From assembly GCA_030544215.1 (NCBI GenBank), contig JARZZO010000008.1:22150614-22214613 (forward strand): 64,000 nucleotides of DNA. The letters are read 5' to 3'. The translations under genes were made by a program, and so were the position numbers. The notes under the pieces were generated by a model that saw only the letters and a program-made list of their open reading frames with translations, did no database searches and was not told where the DNA came from. The DNA is from Zantedeschia hybrid cultivar (Eukaryota > Streptophyta > Magnoliopsida > Alismatales > Araceae). Of the stretch, positions 11,446 through 21,733 are shown piece by piece; positions within the stretch are counted from its first letter, which is position 1, and the number at the start of each line of letters is the position of its first letter.

Positions 11446-11564
11446 CTAACTGACGAATGTGCCATTTATTCATGACCGCCAATGATAAAACAAGTCTGGT
11501 AGTCCCTGGTTTGATTGAACCCATTTATTCTGTAAAGTCAATCCCAGTAACTCGATTGAACCTC

Positions 11565-11850
11565 ACCACTTTGATTGGAGAATAGGAGAAGAATAAGGAA
11601 AAATAAAAGGAGAATAAACTTAATTTAGCTTTGACAAGCGGAATGGCTTATACTGGTGCCGAATAGTCTATTCGGAGAATAAGGAGAATAAGCAATTCGA
11701 CCTTAGACCCAAGAATTGCTTATCTTTCTTATTCCGCCAGTGGGTTCCACAGAATTATCAAAATTAAGTACCCCTTATTCTAGTATACGCTATTCCGGAT
11801 AAGTAATTCCGGATTAACTTATTCTGCAATCAAATTGAGGCAACTTCATA
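11565..11850. mobile_element. MITE inserted in the RT region of the copia element
   Basis: It has ends TTTGATTGGAGAATA (left) and TTATTCTGCAATCAAA (right), an imperfect inverted repeat that may extend outward into CCTCA/TGAGG. It shares its right half with the partial copy at 7429-7545. Copia RT coding similarity resumes on both sides. Confidence 0.6.
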
Positions 11851-11934
11851 CCGAACTTTGAACCGATCAAAGGTATTAACTGTGTATTGAGCTTAAGTGT
11901 TGAAACATTGTATTTAGCTTAATCAAAGGACCCA

Positions 11935-12785
11935 TCAGCTTTCATTTTGGTTTTCCAGATCCATATAGTTCCCAAAATACGCATTCCTGGCGGCTGGGGA
12001 ACAAGGGTGAATGTCTTTTAACGTATGAGAGCATCTATTTCCTCTTGCATAGCAAGATGCCATTGTGGGTTTCGGAGAGCAGCCTTGGTAGAATTTGGTC
12101 CTTTGGGAACCATGCCAGAGTAAACAGCATAGTGGGGATTTGGCTTGGACACTCCTAATTTGGCCCTGGTTTGCATGGGATGTTCGTTGGTGGGCTGGGG
12201 ATTGGTGGGGAGACAGGTGCTGGAGTATCCAGGGGTTCGAGGGTACCAGGTGTAGTGTCTGAGGAGGATGTGGAGGAGAGGCTAGACGAAGGGGGTGTGG
12301 TGTCGGGTGGAGCAGCGGGAGGAGAGAGTGGTAGTGGGACCGGGTCAGGATGTGGTAAGGGGTTGTCTTGCGCCCTGGACGGTGCCAGTGAAGAGTAAGG
12401 TTGGATTTTGTTATCTGAGAATGTGGAATGAAAAAGATCAGGAGTCGTGCTAACAAGACCATCACGTAGGGGAACATAGTGTTCATCAAACAGGACATGC
12501 CTGGAGATGTAGATACGCCCAGAGGGATGATGGAGGCACTTATACCCTTTGTGACGATCACTGTAGCCCAGAAAAATGCAAGGAGTGGATTTTGGTGAAA
12601 ATTTGGAGGTGTTGTTGTGTTCGACAAGAGGAAAACACCGGCACCCAAAGCTACGCAGAGTAGTGTAATCTGGGTGATGGCCATGAAGAAGGGAAATCAG
12701 ATTGTTCACAAATTCCCTGCCACCATCACATTGAAAAGTTTTTATTTGTTTCCCAAATTGGCGAGATACAAACTCTTCAAAGACT
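11935..12785 (-). pseudogene. Copia integrase remnant with internal deletion
   Basis: Reading leftward, the integrase fragment starts as EEFVSRQFGKQIKTF followed by QCDGGREF (second catalytic Asp region) and NNLISLLHG. It then jumps directly to PDYTTLRSFGCRCFP and FLGYSDRHKGYKCL, which belong to the C-terminal part. The segment with the catalytic Glu (normally NG.AER) is absent. A proline- and serine-rich linker follows, as is usual between integrase and RT in copia. The product cannot integrate DNA. Confidence 0.8.
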
Positions 12786-13425
12786 GATCATCTAGAGTGA
12801 GAGCCGAGAGTGCCTGAGGTACATCTTCTGCCCGGAAAGCATGATTAAATCTCCGAGGACACTTGTAAGCAGTATGATTGCGGAAATGGCAGACCTGACA
12901 TGGTTCTTGAGCAGGTTTATCAGAGGGGCGCCCGCTGGAGTTATTTCCAGAACTTTGGATTGAAAAGAACCTTTTGAGTTCGAAGAGTTGCCTCGAGAGC
13001 TTCGAGGAAGTGGTGAAAGGAGGGTACTCGGTTCTAAGACCATTTAATAAATGGAGTACCTTGTCCTCATCGGCGAGAGGGCGACCGATCATGGCAAGAT
13101 CATCGCAGAGACTCTTGAATTCACGAAATTGGCCATACTCTTTAGCAAGAGAGGTAAGTCGACGCCGCCGGAGATGCAGGCGTCGCTCAGATGAGCCGTA
13201 GGCATAGGTGGACTGCCACAAGGTCCCCAATGAGACCAAGTGCTTCAGTGGACATGCGACTGCAGTTCCACGCGCGTACCAGGCGATCGGTGCGCCGCCA
13301 GGCAATGTACTTCGGATCATTTGGTACATCCTGCTTGCCAGCCCCTGCTGTGGCTGAGGAGGAGACCAGCGAAGGAGGTGCTGGTGTTTCACCCGTGATA
13401 AAACCAGCAAGGTCTTGGCTCTCAA
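12785..13425 (-). pseudogene. Copia gag remnant with zinc knuckle
   Basis: It contains a gag block (KEYGQFREFKSLCDDLAMIG, HLLNGLRTEYPPF) and a CX2CX4HX4C zinc knuckle (CQVCHFRNHTAYKC), then ALTLDDQ, where Retrofit-type elements continue into protease. Here the next readable residues belong to integrase in a shifted frame, so protease and the integrase N-terminus are deleted. Confidence 0.8.
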
Positions 13426-13738
13426 TTAGACATCTCATCTGCATTCGCCAAAGAATGTAGTTGTTTGAATCAAGGGTTAGGAAGACAAAGTTGGTGATTT
13501 TTTAATATAGCTGGGTAAGGGTAGCCGGGTAGGAATCGGTGGTCATGGTAACAGAGGTATAGACCTGGGACAGTAAGTGTAAAGCTTTGATATTATATGA
13601 GAACTTTAAGTCATTGTGTGGAGTAGGTACCATGTGTTTAAGTATAATTTCTTTGTCTCTTGGTCGGTGTGACATTATTCTTACATAATCCTTTACGTAC
13701 TGGTAGATTTTAAATTTTGTCACGTAGACCACAAATAT

Positions 13739-14450
13739 CTAAGAATTTAACACACCAGGCTGAGAGGTGATGCTACTATTATATATAGTTGAGATTGATG
13801 TAACCGAGACAATCACTGTCGGACTCCTAAGATGGAATCTAAAAATCAGCAGGTGACCGAGAGCCGAGGGGGATCCGAGTCGAGAATGAGTCGAAGATGA
13901 AAGCAAAAACTCCTACAAGAAGAAGGAACCAGTCAGGAAGGTCCCGAGTCTCGGCCCAGGAAAACCCCCTTCGATCGTTAAGTTGGCAAGGAATTTAATG
14001 AAAACTTTAGTATTGAGAGAGAGATGAAGACTTAATAGCTTGTGTATCTTTACTGCCGGAAATAGTGTTTCATTTATAGTCGGGGATGAGGGCTCCTTTC
14101 TAGTGGCAATCAATGTAGGACTATTCTTGAGAGTTAGAGATAAAATCTCGAAAATATCTCAAGTGCCAGTAGGCCGAAAGCCCATAAATAGTTAATTGAA
14201 TTGGGCCGGACTTATCTCGGCCTAGTACCATACTGGGCCTCCGAGAGTAGATGAATGGCACTCGGCCCATTCATCAATTGAGTTTTCCCCTATGAGAGAT
14301 TATAAAGAAAATAAAAGGAAACATAAAACAACAAGTTAAAACATGCAATAAACCTATACATAGAATAATACAGCTGTGGTGGCATTCCATCCAATCTATG
14401 ACCAGAAGTTACAAAGGCGTACTGCCGCGATTGCGAGAATCTGCACTAGA
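13739..14450 (-). repeat. 5' LTR of the decayed copia element, split by an insertion
   Basis: 13739-13795 and 14296-14450 together match the left LTR at 9541-9763. The 500-bp block between them is an insertion with GAGAT on both sides. The outer boundary near 14450 is where similarity to the left LTR ends. Confidence 0.7.
13796..14295 (-). mobile_element. Inserted gypsy-type LTR (TGATGTAACC...CATTCATCA) plus 19 bp
   Basis: Direct repeats GAGAT at 13791-13795 and 14296-14300 flank a 500-bp insert. The first 481 bp (13796-14276) look like an LTR on the minus strand related in design to the large gypsy LTRs (both start TGATGTA.CCGA and end in CATCA). The last 19 bp (14277-14295) contain TTTTCCCC, which on the minus strand is a polypurine tract such as normally adjoins a 3' LTR. 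Confidence 0.7.
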
Positions 14451-15786
14451 CGGTGAATCTGGTAGTCTTCGGCGTAGAGGGCTGGGCAGGTCATGGAACA
14501 GGCGGCCGGCAACGTCCCCAGGGTGGTCTTCGGCGTAGCATGCACGCATTAGCAGAGAGGTAGGGCGCGTGGGCTGTGGAACGAATGGCAGACCTGGTGT
14601 GGTTAGCGGTGTTAATCGGGCGCCAATCCGTGGTCCAGTCCAACTCAACCTATATTAAATGAAATTGGACTGGCTCAAGTTATATAAATTGGGAACTAAA
14701 TTTGGCTTGACATCTGGGTTGGGTTGGGCTGAAAACGGGTTCGTCCAATTTAATTTATTAACTTTTATAATAATTCATACAAAAGTAAAATACTTCTAAC
14801 AAATCATTTATAAACAGGGTCAACTCAAATCAATTTGTCGTACATTTTTTAGGAAAATGCATTTGATCTTGATTTTTTTATTTAGATTTAGATATGTATT
14901 TGTGCATTTTACCTGACTCAATCAGATGATTACATAGTTCTTTGATCCGATCCCGCTACCCATACATGAATAACGTTAATTACATCCTCCTAAGAGGAAA
15001 ATCTTTGATTAATCGTCGGAAGAATAGAATAACACCATTTGAAATGATATAAATAAGACATACAAGATTGTATTCGAAAAATGAATGAATTTTAGTTTTT
15101 ATTTGAGAAGAAAGTTTATTTTTTAGTTTATAGTTGAGTTTGCGCGAGACTTGATTTATTGATTTTTATTGAAAGATAATGATTTTTATTTGCTCACCCA
15201 GGCCCGTCCATACTTGACTTTGAGTTTGTATTTGAATTTGTACTTGAATTTGAGTTTGGATTTGAATTTGTACTTGAATGGCATGGTCCAGCAGGACTCG
15301 AGCCATCTTCTCTGTTTCTTTGTAGCTTCTTGCCTCCTGTTTATTGAAAAGACAAGGTTGCAAGACATATGCATGTTTATATTAAACAATTTCATAATCG
15401 AAAAATATTATCGATTCAGATTGATTTGATTGGAAACTTCGACCGGCTATGAAACGGGAAGCGAGAAATGATTTATACTCCCTCTGCACCGGATTTGCCT
15501 CAGCACCATTGCCCAACTAGCGAGATAGTCGTGCCATCAGATTTTTTTCTTTTTCTTTCTTTTTCATTGGCATTTCATCATTGACAACTCATGAGGTGCT
15601 TTGGGGCGGCTTCGTAAAGTCTTTTGGAGCCTCTTCAATGTCATTGGCTCATATGGGTAGGTTAATTTTACCATGCCATTTAAGATTTATAGTCTCAGGA
15701 AATATGTCCCTAGAACTTGGTGATTTCTTTTGACTGTCTTCACGGTGATTATGCTCACACCGTAGGCAATGCTTTATATATTCTTT
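14451..15786. other. Intergenic spacer with one minisatellite
   Basis: 14451-14640 is GC-richer and unidentified; the rest is AT-rich. At 15217-15279 a short imperfect repeat of units like TTTGAATTTGTAC occurs about five times. No gene is supported. Confidence 0.5.
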
Positions 15787-16017
15787 TCAACCTTCGTTTG
15801 GAAAGTACGGAAGTAGCGCATGATAGCGCTTCATATGTTTGCCATTTAAGGGAGGAAATTGCACTTCTCCCTTATGATTGGTGAGGGTGTATGCTCCTCC
15901 TTCATAAACAGTTTTGACGACATAGGGGCCGACCCAATTACTGGTCAACTTCTCTTTTAGATTTGACGCTATGACTTCTCTTCTTTTGACCATAACTAGG
16001 TCTCCTTTCTTGAAGTC
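15787..16017 (-). pseudogene. C-terminal tail of a gypsy integrase
   Basis: Read from 16017, the frame gives DFKKGDLVMVKRREV, then LTSNWVGPYVVKTVYEGGAY and NGKHMKRYH. This is the GPY/F module found at the end of Ty3/gypsy integrases, followed by a normal stop. Everything upstream (protease, RT, RNase H, integrase core) is missing. It may be the 3' end of an autonomous gypsy element related to the pol-less one, but the sequence does not prove this. Confidence 0.75.
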
Positions 16018-16089
16018 ACATCAATTACCCCTCTCCTGGGTCGTGATACTATCCGCTGCCTTATTTGTTTACTCTAACAGTGGATCTTA

Positions 16090-16323
16090 AATTTTAGGGT
16101 GTTGGAGATAAAGTATGGTGAAAGAATAATTTCAAAAACAAAAAAATAAAAAAAAAAGTGAAAACACACCCAAAAGCGCACAGGTGGTTCCCACACAAAG
16201 GTGGTTAAACATTTGTTTCTTTTTTTAATTTTTACTGCCATCCAATCTAAATTCCGATGGCCATTGTTATAGTCCATTGTTAGCATATTGAATGCTAGAC
16301 TATAACACTTTCCCCCTCTCACA
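16090..16323 (-). mobile_element. Possible LTR end with polypurine tract, minus strand
   Basis: The minus strand reads GTGAGAGGGGGAAAG followed by TGTTATAGTC at about 16308, the usual layout of a polypurine tract joined to a 3' LTR. The other LTR edge was not found. Confidence 0.35.
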
Positions 16324-16607
16324 TCTTCAAACTCCCGTATGGGCCTTTATGTCTGTGTGTGCATTTGGAAGATAATGGGATAAGATTCATGCCGTTGACC
16401 TCACTACTTTAATGCATAAACTAGTCTCATGCTAGCCTCTCACCTCATCTTGTTATGCTCTTTTTAACACTCATAAAAAATAAGTGTCACATAAGTATTT
16501 TTTAAACTATTATTACTTCTTATATGATACTTAAAAGTATTTATATGATAATTTTGTCTTTTGTGATTTGTGAATGACAAAAAGATATGATAAGACAGTA
16601 TGAGATT

Positions 16608-18919
16608 CCACCAGGACATGAGCTCTTCACCCTCCTCATCCGTCGGCAGGGCGATACCGGTTAAGTCCACGGACGGGCAGATCTTCTGAGCAGCGGCCAG
16701 CCCGATGGTGAAGACCGAGGAGGCCGCCAGAAGCTGCGCCTGGACTATCTCCTCAGCGAAGTCTGGGCCGGCCTTATAATCGGCCACGGCCGAGTGAACA
16801 GCCTCCTCGGCCTTAGCTTCCAGGTCCAGCGTAAGGGCCGACAGCTCCTCGGCGTGGCGGCGGCTATCCGAAGCCCGCTGGGCGTCCTTGTCCTGGATCT
16901 CGGCCTGTAAGGCCCGGTTTTCGGCCCTAACCGCCTCCAGCTCCCGCTCGACCTTCTCCTTCTCTCGTACGGCCTTCGCCTTGGCCTCGGAAGAAGCTCG
17001 AGTCGCCGCCGCCTGCTCCTCCAGCTGAGCCCGCATCCGGGCATTCGCCGCCAGGAGCCACTCAACACTGGACTCAAAGTCGCGCTCCGCCGAGGGGCCC
17101 TCGCCTGAAGCTGACGATGCCGACGCCCTCTTGACGTCCTAGAGTTGATCTCGGATGATCGTCTGACGACGGATCAGGACGCTACCCGTGACCGCAGCCT
17201 GTAGCCGAAAGCGGATAAGAGTTAACAAACCCAAAACAAGCTAAGGGAGATATTAGACCGGAGCATACAATGAAGCTCCTTACCTGGACCGCCAATCGTG
17301 CGCTTACCAGCGCCAGTTCAGTTGCCGAGTGATCCTTCAGCTGCTCCAGGGCCGACGGCAGAGTTAGGCCTTGGAGCAGACGCAGGCACGTCAGCGGGTC
17401 CTCCAGAGTCTCGTCCTTGTAGATCCTCAGGTCGGGGACCCATAGCTCGCGCTCCTGCTCGCGAGGCCCCTGCGACCCGGCGCCTTCTAGGTCTTCTTCC
17501 CCCGCCATCATAGCCGGGGGAGAATCGCCCCTCGGCGCTTCAGGAGACGACGGCATCGGGGCCCTTCGGGCCGCAGCCGATTTTTTAGCCGCCGAGGTGG
17601 GCTCTGCTTCTCCAGGCTCGTCCGCCCGGCCCCGCTTCGACGGTCGGCCGCCCCTTCGGGCAACCGACTTACTCTTCCGCTCTCTCTCGAGAGTGGCTGT
17701 AGCAGCGCGGCCTTCAGAGGAAGCCGCCGTCATCGTAATCCCGGCCCGGACACTCGGGGCCACGACACCTCGTACGGCCCCTCCTGCCGCCTGCGGACGG
17801 GACGACTGGGGTTGGCCGCCCTGCTGAGCTATCCGGCTGAGGAGGCCTTTGATCCCAGACATTGCTGCAAACGGGAGAAGTGTTAAATGCTTATAACGCG
17901 CAAAATTCACAACTCAAGACCGACTTACGCTCGGCCGAAGCCTCAGCACCCTCTGCGGCCGGAGGAGTTTCGGCCGGAGGCACGACCTCGGCGTTTCCTT
18001 CGGACTCCCCCGAAGTCTCCCCGGGGGGAAGGTAAGGAAATGCCCGTAGAGGATCCTTCGTCGGGTCCGGCCACGCCCCGGCACCCACAAGTAACTCCGG
18101 CTTACTAAAGAGCTCCGAGATATCGTACGGAGCCGCGGCTTCAATAAGGCCCACAAGGCGAATCTGATCGGAGTTGAGAGTGGGCGGATCGGAGGGGCCT
18201 TCGGTCAGCGGTGCCCACTTAATAGGAAAGGGCCACACGCTCTTCTCATTCTCCGGGAGAAAAACCAAGATAAAGCTCCTCTTCCAATCATGAATGGGCG
18301 TGGGCTTCCCGGAGAAAATGCCCCGGCCGAAGCGAGGGACAAAGCTGTACCACTCAGATCTCCCCTGCCGTTGAATCTTGAAAAGATAGCGAAAGATATT
18401 GACTGAGGGGGTGACTTCGATGTTGGCGAACACAGCCAAGAAGGCGTAGACTGTGCGCCAAGAATTGGGGAAGAATTGAGACGGGGCCAGCCCGTAGAAG
18501 CATAAAAGATTGATGACGAATGTAGGGAGAGGAAGCCGAAAGCCCGCCCGGAAGCTTTCCTCATAAATGGAAAAACTACCCGGAAGGGGAGAATTGGCCC
18601 TGGTATTCGAACCAGGCCGATATGGTGTCATCCAAGATGGGAGTTGATAATAGGAGGCAAGGAATTTGACCCCATCGTCGGTAAGGATGCATGCCGCTTC
18701 CGAAGCCGTCTCAGGACAACGACGACCCGAGGAGGAAGCCTGGCCCGGGGTACGAACCTCTTCGGGCCCTTCGGCACCAGAGGATTCGGCCTCGTCCGCC
18801 ATGGCAGAAGTAAGGGAGTTCAAAAAAAGAGGAGATGATGAGGAAGACTCAGGGGACTGGGACGGAGTATAGTCCTCGTCTGAGGGAGTGATCTCACTCG
18901 AAGAAGAGCTATGGGACAT
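16608..18919 (-). pseudogene. Second copy of the antisense spliced gene of the gypsy-type element, broken
   Basis: Exon 1 is 18919-17929 (330 codons plus one base), intron 1 is 17928-17865 (64 bp, GTAAGT...TTGCAG), exon 2 is 17864-17284 (581 bp), intron 2 is 17283-17199 (85 bp), and exon 3 runs from 17198. All splice sites match the intact copy at 43099-45604. The conserved domain begins near FSIYEESFRAGFRLPLP and contains FPNSWRTVYAFLAVF. Exon 2 carries basic blocks (RRGGRPSKRGR) and exon 3 a charged coiled coil. Two breaks are visible: a TAG at 17141-17139, the 20th codon of exon 3, and loss of the C-terminal end at about 16608, where similarity stops. It belongs to the element ending in the 3' LTR at 19823-20778 and runs opposite to it. 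Confidence 0.85.
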
Positions 18920-19180
18920 GAGATCGCGGGAATGGAGAAAGGAGATTGAGGCTTACCCTCAAAGAAAAAAAGGGATCTCCTCGATCGAGCGCCGCCGTTC
19001 GAGCAAAAAGAACCTCCCCGGCGATGATTCCAGGCGATGGAGAGCTCTGCAACGGGCGATACGCTCGGAAGCACCTTCGAATGGCTTGCACGTCGCCGGA
19101 GAAGACGGAGAGCTCGAGTGGTCGCAGAGAGACGCAGGCGCAGGGAGCAGGAAGAAGAACAGTGCCCTGCGAAGGGTTCC

Positions 19181-19188
19181 TATTTATA
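19181..19188 (-). promoter_or_regulatory. TATA box of the antisense gene, copy 2
   Basis: The minus strand reads TATAAATA, about 262 bp upstream of the ATG at 18919. The intact copy has the same box in the same place, followed in both by GCAGGGCACTGTTCTTCTTC. ACGTGGC motifs lie further upstream (about 19268-19274 and 19376-19382). Confidence 0.7.
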
Positions 19189-19822
19189 GGCTAAGTTTGA
19201 AACCCTCCCCGCCGAAACCTACGGCTAAGATCATCTCCTTCATCTTACCGCCTCTCCCGGATGCGCGCCACGTACACCGTCCTTCGGTAATGATGACGAC
19301 CCAACCCTGGGGATTGAGGCAAGGTAATCAGCGGCCGAAAGCGGTCCGATCCTTCGGCTGATCTCTCGGATGCCTGCCACGTAATCCAATCCGCGTGCCA
19401 AGTGAGGAAGAGGCGGCAATCCGAGTGGAACCTCGGACAGAGAGCCGAGGTGACCCGCGATCCGCAATCGGCCAGGATCTCTTTGTGTTTTTTTACGGAG
19501 CGGCCGGATGCGCGACGCGTGTCCTGTGTTTCTTCGCGAAACGACCGTTCTGACGGAAAACTCGACGGCTGTCCCGTCCATTTATTGAGCCTGACACAAG
19601 TCAGAAGGCTCGGCCCTTCGAAATCAAAAGCGAAGGCCTCCGTCACTGCATCCCAAATGAGGACAGCTAAGTGGCTACTGACCCTCGGCCGACCGAGGGC
19701 ATCATTTCTTTTTAAACAGAACAGAAAGCCTCGGATAGTGCCTACTACGTTATCCTCCGAGGAGGCTAGAAGTTATACTCTCGCCATCTCAAAACTGAGG
19801 AAGACAAGAGTGGGAGGCTATG

Positions 19823-20778
19823 TGATGAGGCAGAATCCGATTCGGCCCATTAATAACAAGCCCAAACACAGATCGGCCCAACAGCGGCAATAAAAGGTCC
19901 CCTGGGAGCCTTCGTCCCGTTAGCGGCACAGCAACCCTCGGCCCAACAGGCAACCCAGCAGGCTCCAGCCCGTCAGCGGCCCAACAGCCTTCGGCCCGTT
20001 AGCGGCACAGCAGCCCTCGGCCCAGCAGGCTCCAGCCCATCAGCGGCCCAAGAGCCTTCGGCCCGTTAGTGGCACTGCAGCCCTCGGCCTAGCAGGCTTC
20101 GGCCCGTCAGCGGCCCAACCCCCTTCGGCCCAATAGCCGTGTCCGGCCCACTCCGGTGGAGGACTAGGCACTATGGCGGTTTACCAGTAAGTCTGGAATA
20201 TAGTCTTATATCGGCTACCACCGTTAACCATCATCTATCCTCCGCTATAAATACACCGCTATTTATTGCCAAAAGTATGGCTCCGTGACCCTCAAGGACC
20301 ATAGTCCAAATAGCATTAAACCTACTCTTCGTCTTCTGAATCGAATCATCTTCAGAAGCTAACTTAACCGTCGGAGGGGGTTCCTAAGGGCCGAAGCCCG
20401 GGACTCCTACTGACCGGTTTCTTCTTCTTTCCCTCCTGCAGGGGTTCGGTTCGAATCATCGCCGACCTCCCCGAGTCGGTCTCGGCCGCCAACCTCGGAC
20501 TCCTCCATCCGGTCTCGACGCCATTCGCCGGCTGCTCCTCGCCCGAAGGTGACTCAGTTCCGCACCGCCTGCCCGTCAGCCGGAGGGACCTCGGCCACGC
20601 CATCCGGAGGCTAGCCGACATCCGACCGAGCGACCCTCGGCCTCGGACCTTCGACCGCGTCTCTGCCTCCATCGCCGTCCGGATCCCCGTCGGGCCTCTT
20701 CACCGATCCGACCCAACTCCGGATCCAAACTTCGGATTCCAGCTCCAAAATCCAGTCGTGATAGCTTCGGCTACATCA
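19823..20778 (+). repeat. 3' LTR with three U3 repeats, plus orientation
   Basis: It spans TGATGAGGC...GGCTACATCA, 956 bp. U3 contains about three units of roughly 67 bp rich in GGCCCA/CGGCCC. A TATAAATA box lies near 20245. The CTTCTGAA/TTCAGAAG hairpin and the pyrimidine tract ending in CTGCAG are present. Confidence 0.85.
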
Positions 20779-21690
20779 AAGTCCAACTTGAACATGATAA
20801 ACTTTTATTGATTCAATGTGTAAGTAGTTTGAAACTTGGTAAAGACTCCATAGTAAACAAGTCAAACTTAAATAGATCTAAAGTCGCCTCGACTCTGGGT
20901 AGGGGTACAAACAAATCGAGCCGAGTTGAGTTTTGGCTTATTTGGGTTCGATTCGAGCACATTATTCGAACTCAAGTTTGTGTCCTACTTCAAGTTCAAT
21001 TTTCAGGTTTGAGCTCGCCTCGAAATAAATTCATTTAGTTCGAGCTCAACTTGATCTTGATTTGCCAAAACCTTTTAGAATATGGGCTGGAACTGGACAA
21101 CTAGGTTGGACTGGAATATAGACTGGGTTGAACAATTGAATTAAATTTTTTGTCTTATTTCATTAAATCTGTTAAAAATAAATAAAAATATTAACTATAT
21201 ACATCATTTCGAACTTGTTCGCAAGTTTTCGAGTCAAAATTCGTAATGCTTGAGTTTGACTCATTTGATCAAACGAAGTGAAATTCGAACTCAAATTCAA
21301 TCCATTTGATCAAATGGGTTAAATTCGAATAGACCTTACTCAAGTCAAGCTGGAATAACTAACCCTGGGTCCATTTGCATCAGATTTTTCTCTAACAAAT
21401 GAGCCAATAGTACAAAATTATGCGCCTGGGTTGCGTGATGCGGAGCTGTGGTCAGCTAGCGTTTTTATTGAAGTGTCCACCACGTCGTTTTGCCACGCCG
21501 ATAAGGTCACCGCTGACGCTGCCTACAAGCATCCGGTTACCATACGCTTTAGCCTTCGACTATCTAAATTTAAGATGTAGTGGGACCCACGAGCAACATG
21601 AGAAACGGCCATGTTTCGTTGGGACGAAAGCATTTTATGACGAGCAAATGGAAGCAATTCGCATTTGCTTAAAAAGGGAAATATGATTAT

Positions 21691-21733
<43 letters not shown>

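Larger units (their letters stand above)
9541..14450 (-). mobile_element. Decayed Ale/Retrofit-type copia element, minus strand
   Basis: Left (3') LTR at 9541-9763 and right (5') LTR at about 13739-14450 share the start ...ACACACC(A/G)GGCTGAG and the stretch CAGCTGTGGTG(A/G)(T/C)ATTCC. A polypurine tract (TTTGAGGGGGAG on the minus strand) adjoins the left LTR. The order gag, integrase, reverse transcriptase, RNase H from right to left is normal copia order. The coding part has stops, frameshifts and internal deletions. Two later insertions are present: a MITE in the RT region and a gypsy-type LTR inside the 5' LTR. Edges of the right LTR are approximate. Confidence 0.85.
16608..20778 (+). mobile_element. 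Truncated pol-less gypsy-type element ending in a 3' LTR
   Basis: The 3' LTR (19823-20778) is preceded by a polypurine tract (AAGAGTGGGAGGCTATG, 19806-19822) in plus orientation. The internal part upstream matches the internal part of the complete element 41334-58763 as far as the antisense gene, then ends at about 16608. The 5' LTR, gag and tandem-repeat region are lost. The upstream LTR at 993 is not its partner (diverged, flanks do not match). Confidence 0.8.

Noticed and set aside
993..20778. LTRs at 993 and 19823 as the two ends of one element
   Set aside because: They differ in U3 repeat number and sequence, flanking pentamers do not match (TTTTC and AAGTC), and the interior between them contains several unrelated elements.
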